From an uncultured Alphaproteobacteria bacterium (GTDB lineage: Bacteria; Pseudomonadota; Alphaproteobacteria; Micavibrionales; CSBR16-224): a DNA stretch of 64,000 nucleotides. This document shows, piece after piece, positions 1-8,872 of the stretch. The stretch lies in the NCBI GenBank assembly GCA_950054485.1, contig CATLPD010000001.1, forward strand, positions 1 to 64,000, in the 5' to 3' direction. Each line of letters starts with the position of its first letter. Within the stretch, counting starts at the first letter, position 1. The translations under genes were made by a program, and so were the position numbers. The notes beneath the pieces are model-generated. The model was not told where the DNA came from and did no database searches. It was given only the letters and a program-made list of their open reading frames with translations.

Positions 1-191
1 CCATAAGCACCAAAGGCAAATGCGTTCATATCGCTGATCTGGAATTGTTCGTTAATTGACAAGGTAACATCTGCCGTCCCTGTGGATGTGGCGCCCAGTG
101 TACCGTCAGCTGTTGCGGCCATTGCCGACCCTGCTGAGGCAACTGCAAATGCAAAGACTGCTACAGAAAGGACTTGGTTTATCTTCTTCAT
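1..191 (-). CDS. Secreted protein, N-terminal part only (runs off the left edge)
   Basis: Only the first 63 codons are inside the window. The reading frame starts at an ATG at 191-189, preceded on the minus strand by a good Shine-Dalgarno sequence (AGGGAGA). It opens with a clear Sec signal peptide: MKKINQ, then an Ala/Val-rich core ending near AGSAMA, followed by ATADGTLGATSTGTADVTLS. The mature start, rich in Thr, Ala and Gly and followed by beta-strand-like sequence, resembles small secreted beta-sandwich proteins of the DUF4402/spore-coat U kind, but too little is visible to assign a family. The gene is complete at its 5' end and truncated only by the window edge. Confidence 0.75.
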   Translation of the reverse strand, partial: MKKINQVLSVAVFAFAVASAGSAMAATADGTLGATSTGTADVTLSINEQFQISDMNAFAFGAY

Positions 192-641
192 TTTATCTTC
201 TCCCTAATGTTAAAAGTTCTTACTCACAAGTGACCCCGATCACTTATTTGCGGGTACTATTGTACTTTGACATAGATTCGTTAATGTTCCGTTACAATTA
301 GTTTCAATTTTATACGCTTTCGACATTAAGTTTAATAAAATCAGAATGTTATAAGCTTTAAAATAGATAAAAAATTCAAGAAACCTTTGGAAAAATCGAA
401 TCATTTTTTAGTGCTATGGTACTTATTCAGGGACTGTTTATATTTGAAACGAAAATCTCGTGCCTGATATTTAGCGCGATACTAACTCGGAGAAAAGTTC
501 GCGTTAGTCTGACATCACCCGTATGATTATTTAAAAAAGGTTTATCTGTTTGATGTTTTTTATTTTAAATCCATTTCTACTACGCAGGTAATATGCATCA
601 AGAATTTGACCAAATGGTTAAATTGATCTATATCTTCTTAC
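192..641. other. AT-rich intergenic region, no gene seen
   Basis: This 450-base stretch separates the divergent secreted-protein gene and tetR. It is AT-rich, with no reading frame that has a plausible start and Shine-Dalgarno sequence, and no RNA gene that I recognise. It must contain the promoters of both neighbours. The only clear element is the imperfect operator-like dyad at 604-623. Confidence 0.6.
604..623. promoter_or_regulatory. TetR-type operator dyad upstream of tetR (imperfect copy)
   Basis: Inverted repeat ATTTGACC-AAAT-GGTTAAAT with 8-base arms, a 4-base spacer and one mismatch. It ends 18 bases before the tetR start. The same dyad, without the mismatch, occurs at 1257-1276 in front of the efflux operon. 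The pairing suggests autoregulation by the TetR protein encoded between the two sites. Confidence 0.7.
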
Positions 642-1256
642 ATGGTTAAGAAAAATACGAAAGAAAAACTAATCGAAACAGCGCTTAATCTGATCTGGAA
701 AGACAGTTACGCCAGCGTTAGTGTCGATGAAATCTGCAAGACATCCGGCGTGCTTAAGGGCAGCTTTTATCATTATTTTCCATCCAAAAAAGATCTGGCC
801 CGCGCGGCCCTCGAGCAATGCTGTGAACAATTCAGAACCACTTACAATCAGATTTTTTCGCCCCTAAACCCGCCTTTGCAGCGTTTTGAAAAAATGGCCG
901 ATTGCAAAATTGAAATGCAGGAGGAGCTCCTGAGAGAAAATGGTTACGTTATGGGCTGTCCAACCGCAGGTTTTCGCAATGATTTGTCGAATCAGGCCGA
1001 AAACAGCACAGACATGGGTTTGGGCAATATACGCCAAGAAAGCCTGACATATTTCAAAGCTGCTTTAAAAGATTTACAGGATGCGGGCATGATCGATTCG
1101 GATATCGACATTGACCTTAGGGCTCAAGAAATTTTTATTTTCATTACAGGCACGATGACTACGGCCCGTATGACAAACGATCTGGCCTTTTTAAAGACAT
1201 CTTTTAAACCGTCTCTGATGCGGATCATCGGCATTAAAAATTATGAGCTTGACTAA
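642..1256 (+). CDS. TetR/AcrR-family transcriptional repressor of the adjacent RND efflux operon
   Basis: A 204-residue protein of usual TetR length. The N-terminal helix-turn-helix is clear at about residues 8-55 (SVSVDEICKTSGVLKGSFYHYF, the hallmark xGxxKGxxYxYFxSKxxL pattern). The rest is the variable ligand-binding helical domain, with a TetR-like C-terminal segment around FIFITGTMTTARMTNDL. It lies 48 bases upstream of, and in the same direction as, a three-gene RND pump, the usual place for a local efflux repressor. An inverted repeat before its own start and a perfect copy before the pump genes support control of both. The inducing ligand cannot be read from sequence. Confidence 0.9.
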   Translation: MVKKNTKEKLIETALNLIWKDSYASVSVDEICKTSGVLKGSFYHYFPSKKDLARAALEQCCEQFRTTYNQIFSPLNPPLQRFEKMADCKIEMQEELLRENGYVMGCPTAGFRNDLSNQAENSTDMGLGNIRQESLTYFKAALKDLQDAGMIDSDIDIDLRAQEIFIFITGTMTTARMTNDLAFLKTSFKPSLMRIIGIKNYELD

Positions 1257-1276
1257 ATTTGACCATTCGGTCAAAT
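1257..1276. promoter_or_regulatory. Perfect TetR-type operator dyad before the RND efflux operon
   Basis: Perfect inverted repeat ATTTGACC-ATTC-GGTCAAAT directly after the tetR stop codon and 28 bases before the adaptor gene start. It has the same arms and spacing as the site at 604-623. It is most likely the binding site through which the TetR protein represses the pump genes. Confidence 0.75.
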
Positions 1277-1304
1277 ATATAGCGTGAGGTTCTAGAGGTA
1301 TATT

Positions 1305-2495
1305 ATGAAGAAATTATTTTTAAGCGCTTTTATTCTTGTCGCTGCCATTCTGTCTTTTTTCGTTTTAAGGTCTGGTGATGCTGCAGAAAACGAAACCCCG
1401 GGTGAAATGCCTCCAATGGCTGTCAGCACCTATGTTGTTCAACCTGAACAGGCCATTATATGGAATGAATTCACAGGTCGTATCGAACCTGTTGCACATG
1501 CAGTTATAAAACCTGAAGTCAGCGGCCGCATTACAGAAGTAAACTTTGAAGACGGTAGTGAAGTCAACGTGGGGGACACTCTATTCGTCATTGATCCCGC
1601 CCCCTTGATGGCAAGCTTGAAAGAGGCGGAAGCTGCCCTTGATATTGCACGCAGTGAAGCCGCCCTTGCCGAAACGGAATATCAGCGCGCGCGAAAACTG
1701 CGCGAAAGTGATGCCATATCAGAGGGGCTTTTCGAAGAGAGAACACGCAATCGGAATAATGCCGCCGGTGCTGTGAAAGCAGCCAAGGCCCTGCGCGACA
1801 GCGCAAAGATTAATCTGGATTACGCCTATATCAAGGCCCCTATTGCAGGAAAAACAAGCCGTGCCGAACTGACTGTCGGAAACCGCGTCGAAGCCGGGTC
1901 TAGCGCACCTGTGTTAACTGAGATCATTCAGCATAACCCTCTATATGCTGAATTTGATATCGATGAACAAACGTTCATACGTATAAAAACAGCCCTGACA
2001 AACGCAAGTGAAACACCTGTCCGCATGCGTGTCGATGGAACAGATACTGTTTTTGATGGGACCATACATAGTTTTGACAATAAAATCAGCGTCGGCAGCG
2101 GCACAGTTCGTGCGCGTGCCCTATTTGAGAACAAAGACGATATCCTTCTACCGGGCATGACAGCTGATATAAATGTCGGTCTTGCCGATGAGCAACTCAA
2201 AATTTTAATTCCGCAATCCGCAATAGGTACAGATCAGGACCGTAAATTTGTTTATATCATGAATGACGAAAACACCATCGAATACAGACCCGTTTCTCTG
2301 GGGGCGACACTGGATACACGGCGCGTAGTGCTGAGTGGCCTGTCTGAAGGCGAAAAACTGATCACCAGCAGTATTATCAAGCTTCGTCCGGGTAGTCCTG
2401 TGAGCGAAAAACAGGATCCTGACGACAGTCATATGGATGCGCCATCCGAACTAGCTGAAGAAACTGCCGCCCCCATAGAACCGGCAGGGGAATAA
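1305..2495 (+). CDS. RND efflux pump periplasmic adaptor (membrane fusion protein)
   Basis: A 396-residue MexA/AcrA-type adaptor. It has an N-terminal membrane anchor/signal (about residues 1-25, FLSAFILVAAILSFFVL), then the biotinyl-lipoyl-like hairpin (GRIEPVAHAVIKPEVSGRIT, about 57-76), an alpha-helical hairpin rich in Ala, Glu and Arg (about 105-165), the returning lipoyl half (INLDYAYIKAPIAGKTSR) and a beta-barrel domain. It links the inner-membrane RND pump to the outer-membrane channel. The start ATG has an AGAGGT Shine-Dalgarno sequence. The stop is 5 bases before the pump gene, so the three genes form one operon. The C-terminal tail is acidic and Pro/Glu-rich. Confidence 0.95.
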   Translation: MKKLFLSAFILVAAILSFFVLRSGDAAENETPGEMPPMAVSTYVVQPEQAIIWNEFTGRIEPVAHAVIKPEVSGRITEVNFEDGSEVNVGDTLFVIDPAPLMASLKEAEAALDIARSEAALAETEYQRARKLRESDAISEGLFEERTRNRNNAAGAVKAAKALRDSAKINLDYAYIKAPIAGKTSRAELTVGNRVEAGSSAPVLTEIIQHNPLYAEFDIDEQTFIRIKTALTNASETPVRMRVDGTDTVFDGTIHSFDNKISVGSGTVRARALFENKDDILLPGMTADINVGLADEQLKILIPQSAIGTDQDRKFVYIMNDENTIEYRPVSLGATLDTRRVVLSGLSEGEKLITSSIIKLRPGSPVSEKQDPDDSHMDAPSELAEETAAPIEPAGE

Positions 2496-2500
2496 AAAAA

Positions 2501-5500
2501 ATGAGCGCAGTGGGCAAATATATAGATCGTCCGATACTGGCTGGTGTCGTATCATTCATCATATTTCTTTTGGGACTGATTGCGATGTTTCAGCTCCCCA
2601 TTTCGGAGTATCCCGAAGTGGTGCCGCCCTCCGTCCAGATTTCTGCCAGCTTTCCGGGTGCAAATCCGCAGGTTATTTCCGAAACAGTCGCCGCCCCGCT
2701 CGAGGAAGAAATTAACGGCGTAGAAAATATGCTTTATATGAACTCCCTGTCGACGACAGACGGTGTGATGCAATTGTCCGTAACATTCGACGTCGGAACG
2801 GATGTCGATCTGGCGCAACAGCTTGTACAAAACCGGGTATCACAAGCCTTGCCAAGGTTACCGGATGTTACGCGACAATTAGGCGTACGTGTTCAAAAAA
2901 GCTCCCCGGATTTGACCATGGTTGTGCACTTGATTTCACCGGGTGAAAAGTACGATATGCTATACTTGCGTAACTACGGCACCCTACGCATTAAGGATCA
3001 GCTCGCAAAAATCGAAGGGGTCGGCCGCGTTGCCTTGTTCGGTTCGGGTGATTATGCCATGCGAATCTGGCTAAACCCCGATAAAATAGCTGCCAGAAAC
3101 CTGAGCGCAAGTGAAGTTCTGGATGCCATACGCCGCCAAAATATACAGGTCGCGGCCGGTACAATCGGCGGCCCGCCTTATGATGATAATACGGTCTTGC
3201 AATTACCGGTGAATGCACAGGGCCGCCTGTCATCCCCCGAAGAATTCGAACAAATCGTAGTCAAAAACGAAGACGGTGTTATCACACGCCTGGGCGACGT
3301 TGCGCGAACGGAACTAGATGCGCAAAGCTACTCGCTCCGCTCAATGTTAAATAACCAGCCCGCCGTTGCGATTCCAATTTTTGCCGCCCCTGATGCAAAT
3401 GCACTGGCTTTGTCCGAAGCCGTCCGCGCACGCATGGCGGAATTAAAGAAAGATTTCCCTGAAGGGGTCGATTATTCTATCGTCTATGACCCAACTGTCT
3501 TTGTGAAATATTCGATTGATGCTGTGATCAATACCCTGCTGGAAGCCATCGCGCTTGTAGTGTTGGTCGTTATTGTATTCTTGCAAACATGGCGCGCATC
3601 TATCATCCCGCTTTTGGCCGTTCCCGTGTCGATTGTCGGAACATTTGCCGTCATGTTGCTTCTGGATTTCTCGATAAATGTTTTATCACTTTTCGGCCTG
3701 ATCCTGTCGGTCGGTATTGTGGTCGACGATGCCATTGTTGTGGTCGAAAACGTTGAACGTAATATCGAAGAAGGCAAAAACCCGCGCGATGCAACCGTTC
3801 AGGCAATGAAAGAAGTAACCGGGCCCATTATCGCTACATCCCTTGTTATTGCGGGGGTCTTTATACCTATCGCCTTTTTGGGTGGACTGACAGGCATGTT
3901 CTACCAACAGTTTGCTCTGACAATTGTTATCGCAACATTTATTTCGACGCTGAATTCCTTAACACTCAGCCCTGCGATGTCAGCAGTTTTGCTGCATAAT
4001 AAAAACGATGCACCTGATAAATTAACGCGCGGCATGAATAAGACTCTGGGCTGGTTTTTCCGCCTGTTTAATTTCGTCTTCGAAAAGGCACAAAATTTTT
4101 ACCACCGCTTAGTTACCCTTGTTACACACCACCGTATTACGATGATGGTTATTTTCCTTGCCTTGGTGATCGCAACTGCATTTGCTTTTCGTGCTGTTCC
4201 GACTGGTTTTGTCCCCGCACAGGACAAACAATATCTGATCGGTTTTGCACAATTATCGTCCGGCGCCACACTTGAAAAAACCGAAGAAGTCGTGCGACAA
4301 ATGGGCGATATTGTGGAGGCTGAAAAGGGCGTTGCAAACGCCGTACAATTCCCAGGGTTATCCATTAACGGCTTTGTTAATTCATCCAGCGCCGCCATTG
4401 TTTTCGTTCCGCTTGATGATTTTGAAAACCGTAAAAGCGAAGAGCTGAGTGCGGCTGCCATCGCCGGCCGCCTGCAGGAAAAATTTATGATGATTGAAGA
4501 TGCATTCATCGCAATTTTCCCGCCCCCGCCCGTGCGTGGTTTGGGGACGACCGGTGGTTTCAAATTACAAATACAGGACCGTCTTGACCGGGGCCCGAAA
4601 GCTCTGGATGATGCTGTAAAAGCCGTTTTAAACCGAGCTTATGCAGACCCCGCACTGACAGGTATATTTACCGGATATAACATTAACGTGCCCCAGCTTT
4701 ACGCTGATCTGGACCGCACCAAAGCCCAGCAAATCGGTTTATCAATTGATGATATCTTCAGAACGATGCAGATATACCTTGGATCGGCTTACGTGAACGA
4801 CTTTAACCAGTTCGGGCGCACCTATCAGGTCATTGCGCAAGCAGAAAAGGAATATCGCTCCAAACCCGAGGACATCCTGAGATTAAAAACCAAAAATGAA
4901 AACGGAGAGATGATCCCACTGGGAAGCGTCATCGATGTTCAGGAATATTTCGGGCCTGAACTGGCTATGCGGTATAATGCTTTTCGCTCGGCAGATCTGA
5001 ACGGTTCACCCGCAGAGGGGTATTCATCAGGCGAGGCCCAAGCCGCCATCACCCAGATACTGGATGAAACACTGCCGGAAGGCTTCGGGTTTGAGTGGAC
5101 CGAACTGACCTATCAGCAAATTTTGGCCGGAAATAAAGCCATATTTATTTTCCCGCTATGTATCTTTTTTGTCTTTCTGGTTCTGGCTGCACAATATGAA
5201 AGCCTAGCCCTTCCGCTCGCGGTCATTTTCATTGTCCCGATGAGCATTTTGTCAGCCGTAATCGGCGTTCTGATTTATGGCGGAGATACAAATATTTTCA
5301 CGCAAATCAGTATGTTTGTTCTGGCCGGGCTTGCCTGTAAAAATGCGATTTTGATTGTGGAGTTTGCCCGTGATCTTGAACTTCAGGGCAGAGGAATAAT
5401 TGAAGCCGCCATCGAAGCTTCACGCATTCGTCTGCGCCCGATCCTGATGACTTCATTTGCCTTCATTATGGGTGTCGTGCCATTGATGCTGAGCACAGGT

Positions 5501-5689
5501 GCCGGCGCCGAAATGCGTCAGGCAATTGGTGTTGCCGTTTTCTCGGGCATGCTTGGCGTTACGTTCTTCGGCCTTGTTTTTACCCCCGTCTTTTATGTGA
5601 TCTTCCGTCATCTGGCAGACCGTATCAAAGGCGTCAAATCATTTGATGAAAAACCTGCAAAAAAGGATTTGGGGGATCAGCATGCATAA
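2501..5689 (+). CDS. RND multidrug efflux transporter, HAE1 family
   Basis: A 1062-residue inner-membrane proton antiporter of AcrB/MexB type, full family length. It starts with the typical FIDRPI-like segment (YIDRPILAGVVSFIIFLLGL, first TM helix) and the PISEYPEVVPP motif. TM4 carries the paired aspartates used for proton relay (GIVVDDAIVVVENVER). The second repeat begins near residue 545 with the TM helix at MMVIFLALVIATAFAF and the VPTGFVPAQDK motif. Two large periplasmic loops follow TM1 and TM7. The gene sits between its adaptor and its outer-membrane factor, overlapping the latter by 8 bases. Substrates are probably hydrophobic or amphipathic drugs, but specificity cannot be read here. 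Confidence 0.97.
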   Translation: MSAVGKYIDRPILAGVVSFIIFLLGLIAMFQLPISEYPEVVPPSVQISASFPGANPQVISETVAAPLEEEINGVENMLYMNSLSTTDGVMQLSVTFDVGTDVDLAQQLVQNRVSQALPRLPDVTRQLGVRVQKSSPDLTMVVHLISPGEKYDMLYLRNYGTLRIKDQLAKIEGVGRVALFGSGDYAMRIWLNPDKIAARNLSASEVLDAIRRQNIQVAAGTIGGPPYDDNTVLQLPVNAQGRLSSPEEFEQIVVKNEDGVITRLGDVARTELDAQSYSLRSMLNNQPAVAIPIFAAPDANALALSEAVRARMAELKKDFPEGVDYSIVYDPTVFVKYSIDAVINTLLEAIALVVLVVIVFLQTWRASIIPLLAVPVSIVGTFAVMLLLDFSINVLSLFGLILSVGIVVDDAIVVVENVERNIEEGKNPRDATVQAMKEVTGPIIATSLVIAGVFIPIAFLGGLTGMFYQQFALTIVIATFISTLNSLTLSPAMSAVLLHNKNDAPDKLTRGMNKTLGWFFRLFNFVFEKAQNFYHRLVTLVTHHRITMMVIFLALVIATAFAFRAVPTGFVPAQDKQYLIGFAQLSSGATLEKTEEVVRQMGDIVEAEKGVANAVQFPGLSINGFVNSSSAAIVFVPLDDFENRKSEELSAAAIAGRLQEKFMMIEDAFIAIFPPPPVRGLGTTGGFKLQIQDRLDRGPKALDDAVKAVLNRAYADPALTGIFTGYNINVPQLYADLDRTKAQQIGLSIDDIFRTMQIYLGSAYVNDFNQFGRTYQVIAQAEKEYRSKPEDILRLKTKNENGEMIPLGSVIDVQEYFGPELAMRYNAFRSADLNGSPAEGYSSGEAQAAITQILDETLPEGFGFEWTELTYQQILAGNKAIFIFPLCIFFVFLVLAAQYESLALPLAVIFIVPMSILSAVIGVLIYGGDTNIFTQISMFVLAGLACKNAILIVEFARDLELQGRGIIEAAIEASRIRLRPILMTSFAFIMGVVPLMLSTGAGAEMRQAIGVAVFSGMLGVTFFGLVFTPVFYVIFRHLADRIKGVKSFDEKPAKKDLGDQHA

Positions 5690-7046
5690 AGCTTTGAGTA
5701 TTATTTTACTTTGTACATTTTTGGCCTCCTGCGAGACGGCTGATCTGGACATTTCAAAACTGAAGGCCCCGCAGAACTGGCAGCAACCTACAGAGTCCGT
5801 AGAGTACATTAGCACCCAAGGTTTAAAAAAATGGTGGATGCGATTTGAGGAGCCCACCCTCAATAATCTGGTGGAAACCGCCCTTCAAAACGGCCCCGAT
5901 CGAAACATTGCCGCAGCTCGCATCGCCGAAGCCCGCGGCATGCGCCGTACCGCACGTTCCTTCTTGTTTCCCAGTCTTGATGCCAGTGGCACGTTTGGCC
6001 GCCAGGACACAGGGTTCGGCGGCGCAAATGGCATAGACGAGTTCTACGATGCGGGCTTTGATGCATCTTATGAAATTGATCTTTTCGGTAAAAACCGTAA
6101 TAACGCCAAAGCCTCGCTTTTTAATCTGTTTCAAAGACAGGCCGAATATGATGATGTGTCGCTGTCACTGGCAGCCGAAGTCACCCGCACCTATATTGAA
6201 CACAAACGCGCTTTGAAACGCATTCTGGTTTCAAACCGCAATGTTGAATCACAGCAAAAAACTGTCGATCTTGTGCGCAAGCTTAACGAGTATGGGGAAG
6301 CTCCACAAATTGATGTCGAGCGCGCAGAAAATCTTTTAAATACTACCCTTGCACAAATTCCGGAAGCCGAGCGCCTTGCCGAAAACGCCCGCCTGCGTCT
6401 TGCCGTTTTAACCGGACAATTGCCCGATCAGGTCATTCTTGAAAATTACGAAGACGCACGTTATCAGCTATCAGCAGATGTTGTGCCCGTTTTGATGTCA
6501 CCCATTGATGTTTTATCAAACCGTCCTGACATTCAGGCTTCGGCACTTGCGCTTGAGCAGGCCACAGCCATATCAAACTCTACAATTGCTACGCTGTTCC
6601 CCAATATAAGCCTTTCGGCCTTTTATGGTGTCAGTGATGGTGCATTCGTTAGCAGCTCGACTGTTTGGGATATCGCTATTAATGCTGCGGTCAACCTCAT
6701 TGATTTTGGTCGTATCGAAGGCCGTATTGATGCCGCAAAAGCCCGCGAAACCGAAGCCTTTGAAAACCATCGAAAAACAATACTTCAGGCCATTGCCGAA
6801 GTTGAAACTGCCCTTGTCGATTACACCAAACACGCTGAGCGCGAGGCTCTTCTTTACGACGCTTATCTGAACGCAAAAAAAAGCGCCGAGATTTCAGAGC
6901 TTTTATATCGTGAAGGTGAAAGCCCACTGATTGACGTTCTGGATGTTCAGCGCCAGCTTAACAGTGCTGATCTGTCCCTGACCGGTGCCGTTGCAGACAA
7001 GGCTGAAAGCCTCGTACGTTTATACAAAGCACTGGGCGTTTATTAA
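5682..7046 (+). CDS. Outer-membrane efflux lipoprotein (OprM/NodT-type)
   Basis: A 454-residue outer-membrane factor completing the tripartite pump. I choose the ATG at 5682, inside the end of the RND gene, because it is preceded by GGGGGA and gives a lipoprotein signal peptide, MHKALSIILLCTFLASC, with lipobox LASC. An upstream in-frame start at 5643 would bury the signal. The body shows the duplicated helical-hairpin layout of the OEP family, including NRPDIQASALALEQATA and the closing GALVDKAESLVRLYKALG-like stretch (GAVADKAESLVRLYKALG). Translation is coupled to the RND gene by the 8-base overlap. Confidence 0.95.
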   Translation: MHKALSIILLCTFLASCETADLDISKLKAPQNWQQPTESVEYISTQGLKKWWMRFEEPTLNNLVETALQNGPDRNIAAARIAEARGMRRTARSFLFPSLDASGTFGRQDTGFGGANGIDEFYDAGFDASYEIDLFGKNRNNAKASLFNLFQRQAEYDDVSLSLAAEVTRTYIEHKRALKRILVSNRNVESQQKTVDLVRKLNEYGEAPQIDVERAENLLNTTLAQIPEAERLAENARLRLAVLTGQLPDQVILENYEDARYQLSADVVPVLMSPIDVLSNRPDIQASALALEQATAISNSTIATLFPNISLSAFYGVSDGAFVSSSTVWDIAINAAVNLIDFGRIEGRIDAAKARETEAFENHRKTILQAIAEVETALVDYTKHAEREALLYDAYLNAKKSAEISELLYREGESPLIDVLDVQRQLNSADLSLTGAVADKAESLVRLYKALGVY

Positions 7047-7132
7047 AGTACCGGTACACGGACCCTATGTATAAATCATAACAAATATGCAACCATACTC
7101 TGAAAAAAATTATTTAAACCCTTAGGATCATC

Positions 7133-8050
7133 ATGAGCTGGACACCCTGCCCGACACCTGAAACCGAAGCAAAAGAAAACAATGATGTAGAAATGGTCAT
7201 TGTACCCCGTACTGGTGACATCGGTAACTTTGAAGTGCACCGGGCTTTGCCCTTTAAAGACCGTCGCATGGTCGGCCCCTTTATTTTTTGGGATCAAATG
7301 GGACCCGGGGAATTTCTGACAGGACAAGGCGTTGACGTCCGCCCCCACCCCCACATCGGCCTTTCCACATTGACCTATCTTTTTGACGGGAGCCTGGACC
7401 ATAAAGATTCATTGGGCAATGATACGCGGATCATGCCGGGCGATATGAATCTGATGACAGCAGGGGCCGGCATCGTCCATTCGGAGCGCACCGGCCAGGA
7501 TATCCGGAAAACGCCGTCTCGCCTTTTCGGAATTCAAAGCTGGATCGCACAGCCTAAAAGGTTTGAGACTGCCGAAGCTTCTTTCAAACACTATGCGGAA
7601 AGCGATTTACCCAACTTTGATGATACGGGCATTTCAGGTCGGCTTTTGCTTGGCAAGCTTCATGGCATCACTTCACCTGTAGAAGCGCAATGGGATACCC
7701 TATACGCCGAAGTCAGAATCAACAAAGGGCATAAATTTGATATTCCAAAAGATATTGAAGAACGCGCCATTTATATATTACACGGCACAGTAAGTATTTC
7801 AGGAAAGGATTACCCCGAACAAGAAATGATTGTCCTGCAAAGTGGGAAGGACATTACAGTGACGGCGGTCAGCGATGTTCATATGATGGTCTTGGGCGGG
7901 GCAGCTATGGATGGTCCGCGCTATATCTATTGGAATTTTGTCGCGTCCGATCGCGATATGATTGATCAGGCCAAGCGCGATTGGAAAGACGGAAAATTCG
8001 CCAAGGTTCCCGGTGATGAAAAGGAATTCATACCTTTGCCTGATAAATAG
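7133..8050 (+). CDS. Pirin family protein (bicupin)
   Basis: A 305-residue pirin-type double cupin. The metal-binding N-terminal cupin is marked by RPHPHIGLSTLTYLFDG (about residues 67-83) and the downstream HSER segment (about 117-120); together these give the usual His, His, His and Glu ligands. The C-terminal cupin contains ERAIYILHGTVSI. Family members include quercetinase-like enzymes and transcription cofactors, so the reaction is not certain. The gene stands alone behind the efflux operon, after an 86-base gap that contains a 10-base palindrome (GTACCGGTAC, 7048-7057), and faces the convergent membrane-protein gene 14 bases downstream. Confidence 0.93.
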   Translation: MSWTPCPTPETEAKENNDVEMVIVPRTGDIGNFEVHRALPFKDRRMVGPFIFWDQMGPGEFLTGQGVDVRPHPHIGLSTLTYLFDGSLDHKDSLGNDTRIMPGDMNLMTAGAGIVHSERTGQDIRKTPSRLFGIQSWIAQPKRFETAEASFKHYAESDLPNFDDTGISGRLLLGKLHGITSPVEAQWDTLYAEVRINKGHKFDIPKDIEERAIYILHGTVSISGKDYPEQEMIVLQSGKDITVTAVSDVHMMVLGGAAMDGPRYIYWNFVASDRDMIDQAKRDWKDGKFAKVPGDEKEFIPLPDK

Positions 8051-8064
8051 GCCCAGTTAAAAAT

Positions 8065-8589
8065 TTACAATGTCTGCGGCAAAATTGCGCCATTGCGCAC
8101 CATACAGGTTTTGGCTTTTTCCTGAAGATTTGCATTCGCTGCCTTAACCATCAGGGCAATGCCCCCTGTTTTAATCTCCTGCTTTTCTTTTTGTAAGAAA
8201 CGCTGTCCAATTTTTTTTGAAAGGAAATAGCAGATCGCAAATGTGGGAACAAGAATAATAGCCGTATATCCTAAAAAGCCCCAAGGCGAGCTATATAGAT
8301 AATCAAGCCCCAAAAAGCTGAGCGCAATGACACAGGCAATATAAAGGCTGATAAACGTGAAGGTGCCTTTGGCAATAAAGAAACTATCTCTCTTATGCGG
8401 CTCCAGACGCTCAAGTCTGTCTATATTTTGTACAATGTGGTCCATCTTTTGCTGATGGGTGGAGGCCTGTTTCATTTTCGAATTCAAAATACTGATCATC
8501 GCGCGGTCAAAACCCGACGTTTCCAGATCATTAATTGTTTTCTCCAAAGGTTCTAAATCATCAAATAAACCAACAACGTCTTTTGTCAT
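8065..8589 (-). CDS. Small membrane protein with a general-stress-17M-like N-terminal domain
   Basis: A 174-residue protein with the start chosen at 8589, where a strong AAGGAGT Shine-Dalgarno sequence precedes MTKDVVGLF; an upstream in-frame ATG lacks one. The N-terminal part (VVGLFDDLEPLEKTINDLE, then SGFDRAMISIL) matches the pattern of YflT/general stress protein 17M-like domains, in which a paired element predicts and positions a short helical domain. Two hydrophobic segments at about residues 75-95 and 105-125 are predicted membrane helices. A weak EcfG-like promoter (TGAAC-N16-CGTA) lies upstream on the same strand. The function is unknown; a role in stress is only inferred. Confidence 0.75.
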   Translation of the reverse strand: MTKDVVGLFDDLEPLEKTINDLETSGFDRAMISILNSKMKQASTHQQKMDHIVQNIDRLERLEPHKRDSFFIAKGTFTFISLYIACVIALSFLGLDYLYSSPWGFLGYTAIILVPTFAICYFLSKKIGQRFLQKEKQEIKTGGIALMVKAANANLQEKAKTCMVRNGAILPQTL

Positions 8590-8750
8590 TTTCTTACTCC
8601 TTGTACTGTTCACACTTTCAGTAGATCAGGGGTTACTCAATAGACATACGTATCGGCAGGTCAAAGGTTCAATGATTTTCCTTTAACTTTAATGCGCTTA
8701 AGACGTCCTGATTCAAAAATAATATTCGGGATCATTCAAAAAACTAAATC

Positions 8751-8767
8751 TAGGCACGATTCTTGCA
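8751..8767 (+). promoter_or_regulatory. Sigma-54 (-24/-12) promoter of the flagellin-like gene
   Basis: The sequence TAGGCACGATTCTTGCA contains GG and GC exactly ten bases apart and agrees with the RpoN consensus TGGCACG-N4-TTGC at all but one conserved position. It lies about 106 bases upstream of the flagellin-like start codon, with predicted transcription starting near 8778 and a leader of about 95 bases. Sigma-54 control is common for flagellar genes of Caulobacter-like alphaproteobacteria. Confidence 0.75.
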
Positions 8768-8812
8768 AATATTTGCTATAGCCTGTATCGCCTGCGGTAC
8801 GGGCGCATGCAC

Positions 8813-8837
8813 CCTGCAAAATATAGTGTTTTGCAGG
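8813..8837 (+). promoter_or_regulatory. Hairpin in the predicted 5' leader of the flagellin-like mRNA
   Basis: A perfect inverted repeat, CCTGCAAAA / TTTTGCAGG, with 9-base arms and a 7-base loop. It lies downstream of the sigma-54 promoter and 35 bases before the start codon. No T-run follows, so it is not an ordinary terminator. It could affect mRNA stability or translation, as leader structures do for flagellin mRNAs controlled by FlbT-type regulators. That role is inference. Confidence 0.5.
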
Positions 8838-8872
8838 CAGCGGCGCATGTGTAATGAAAAGAATTGTTAAAT

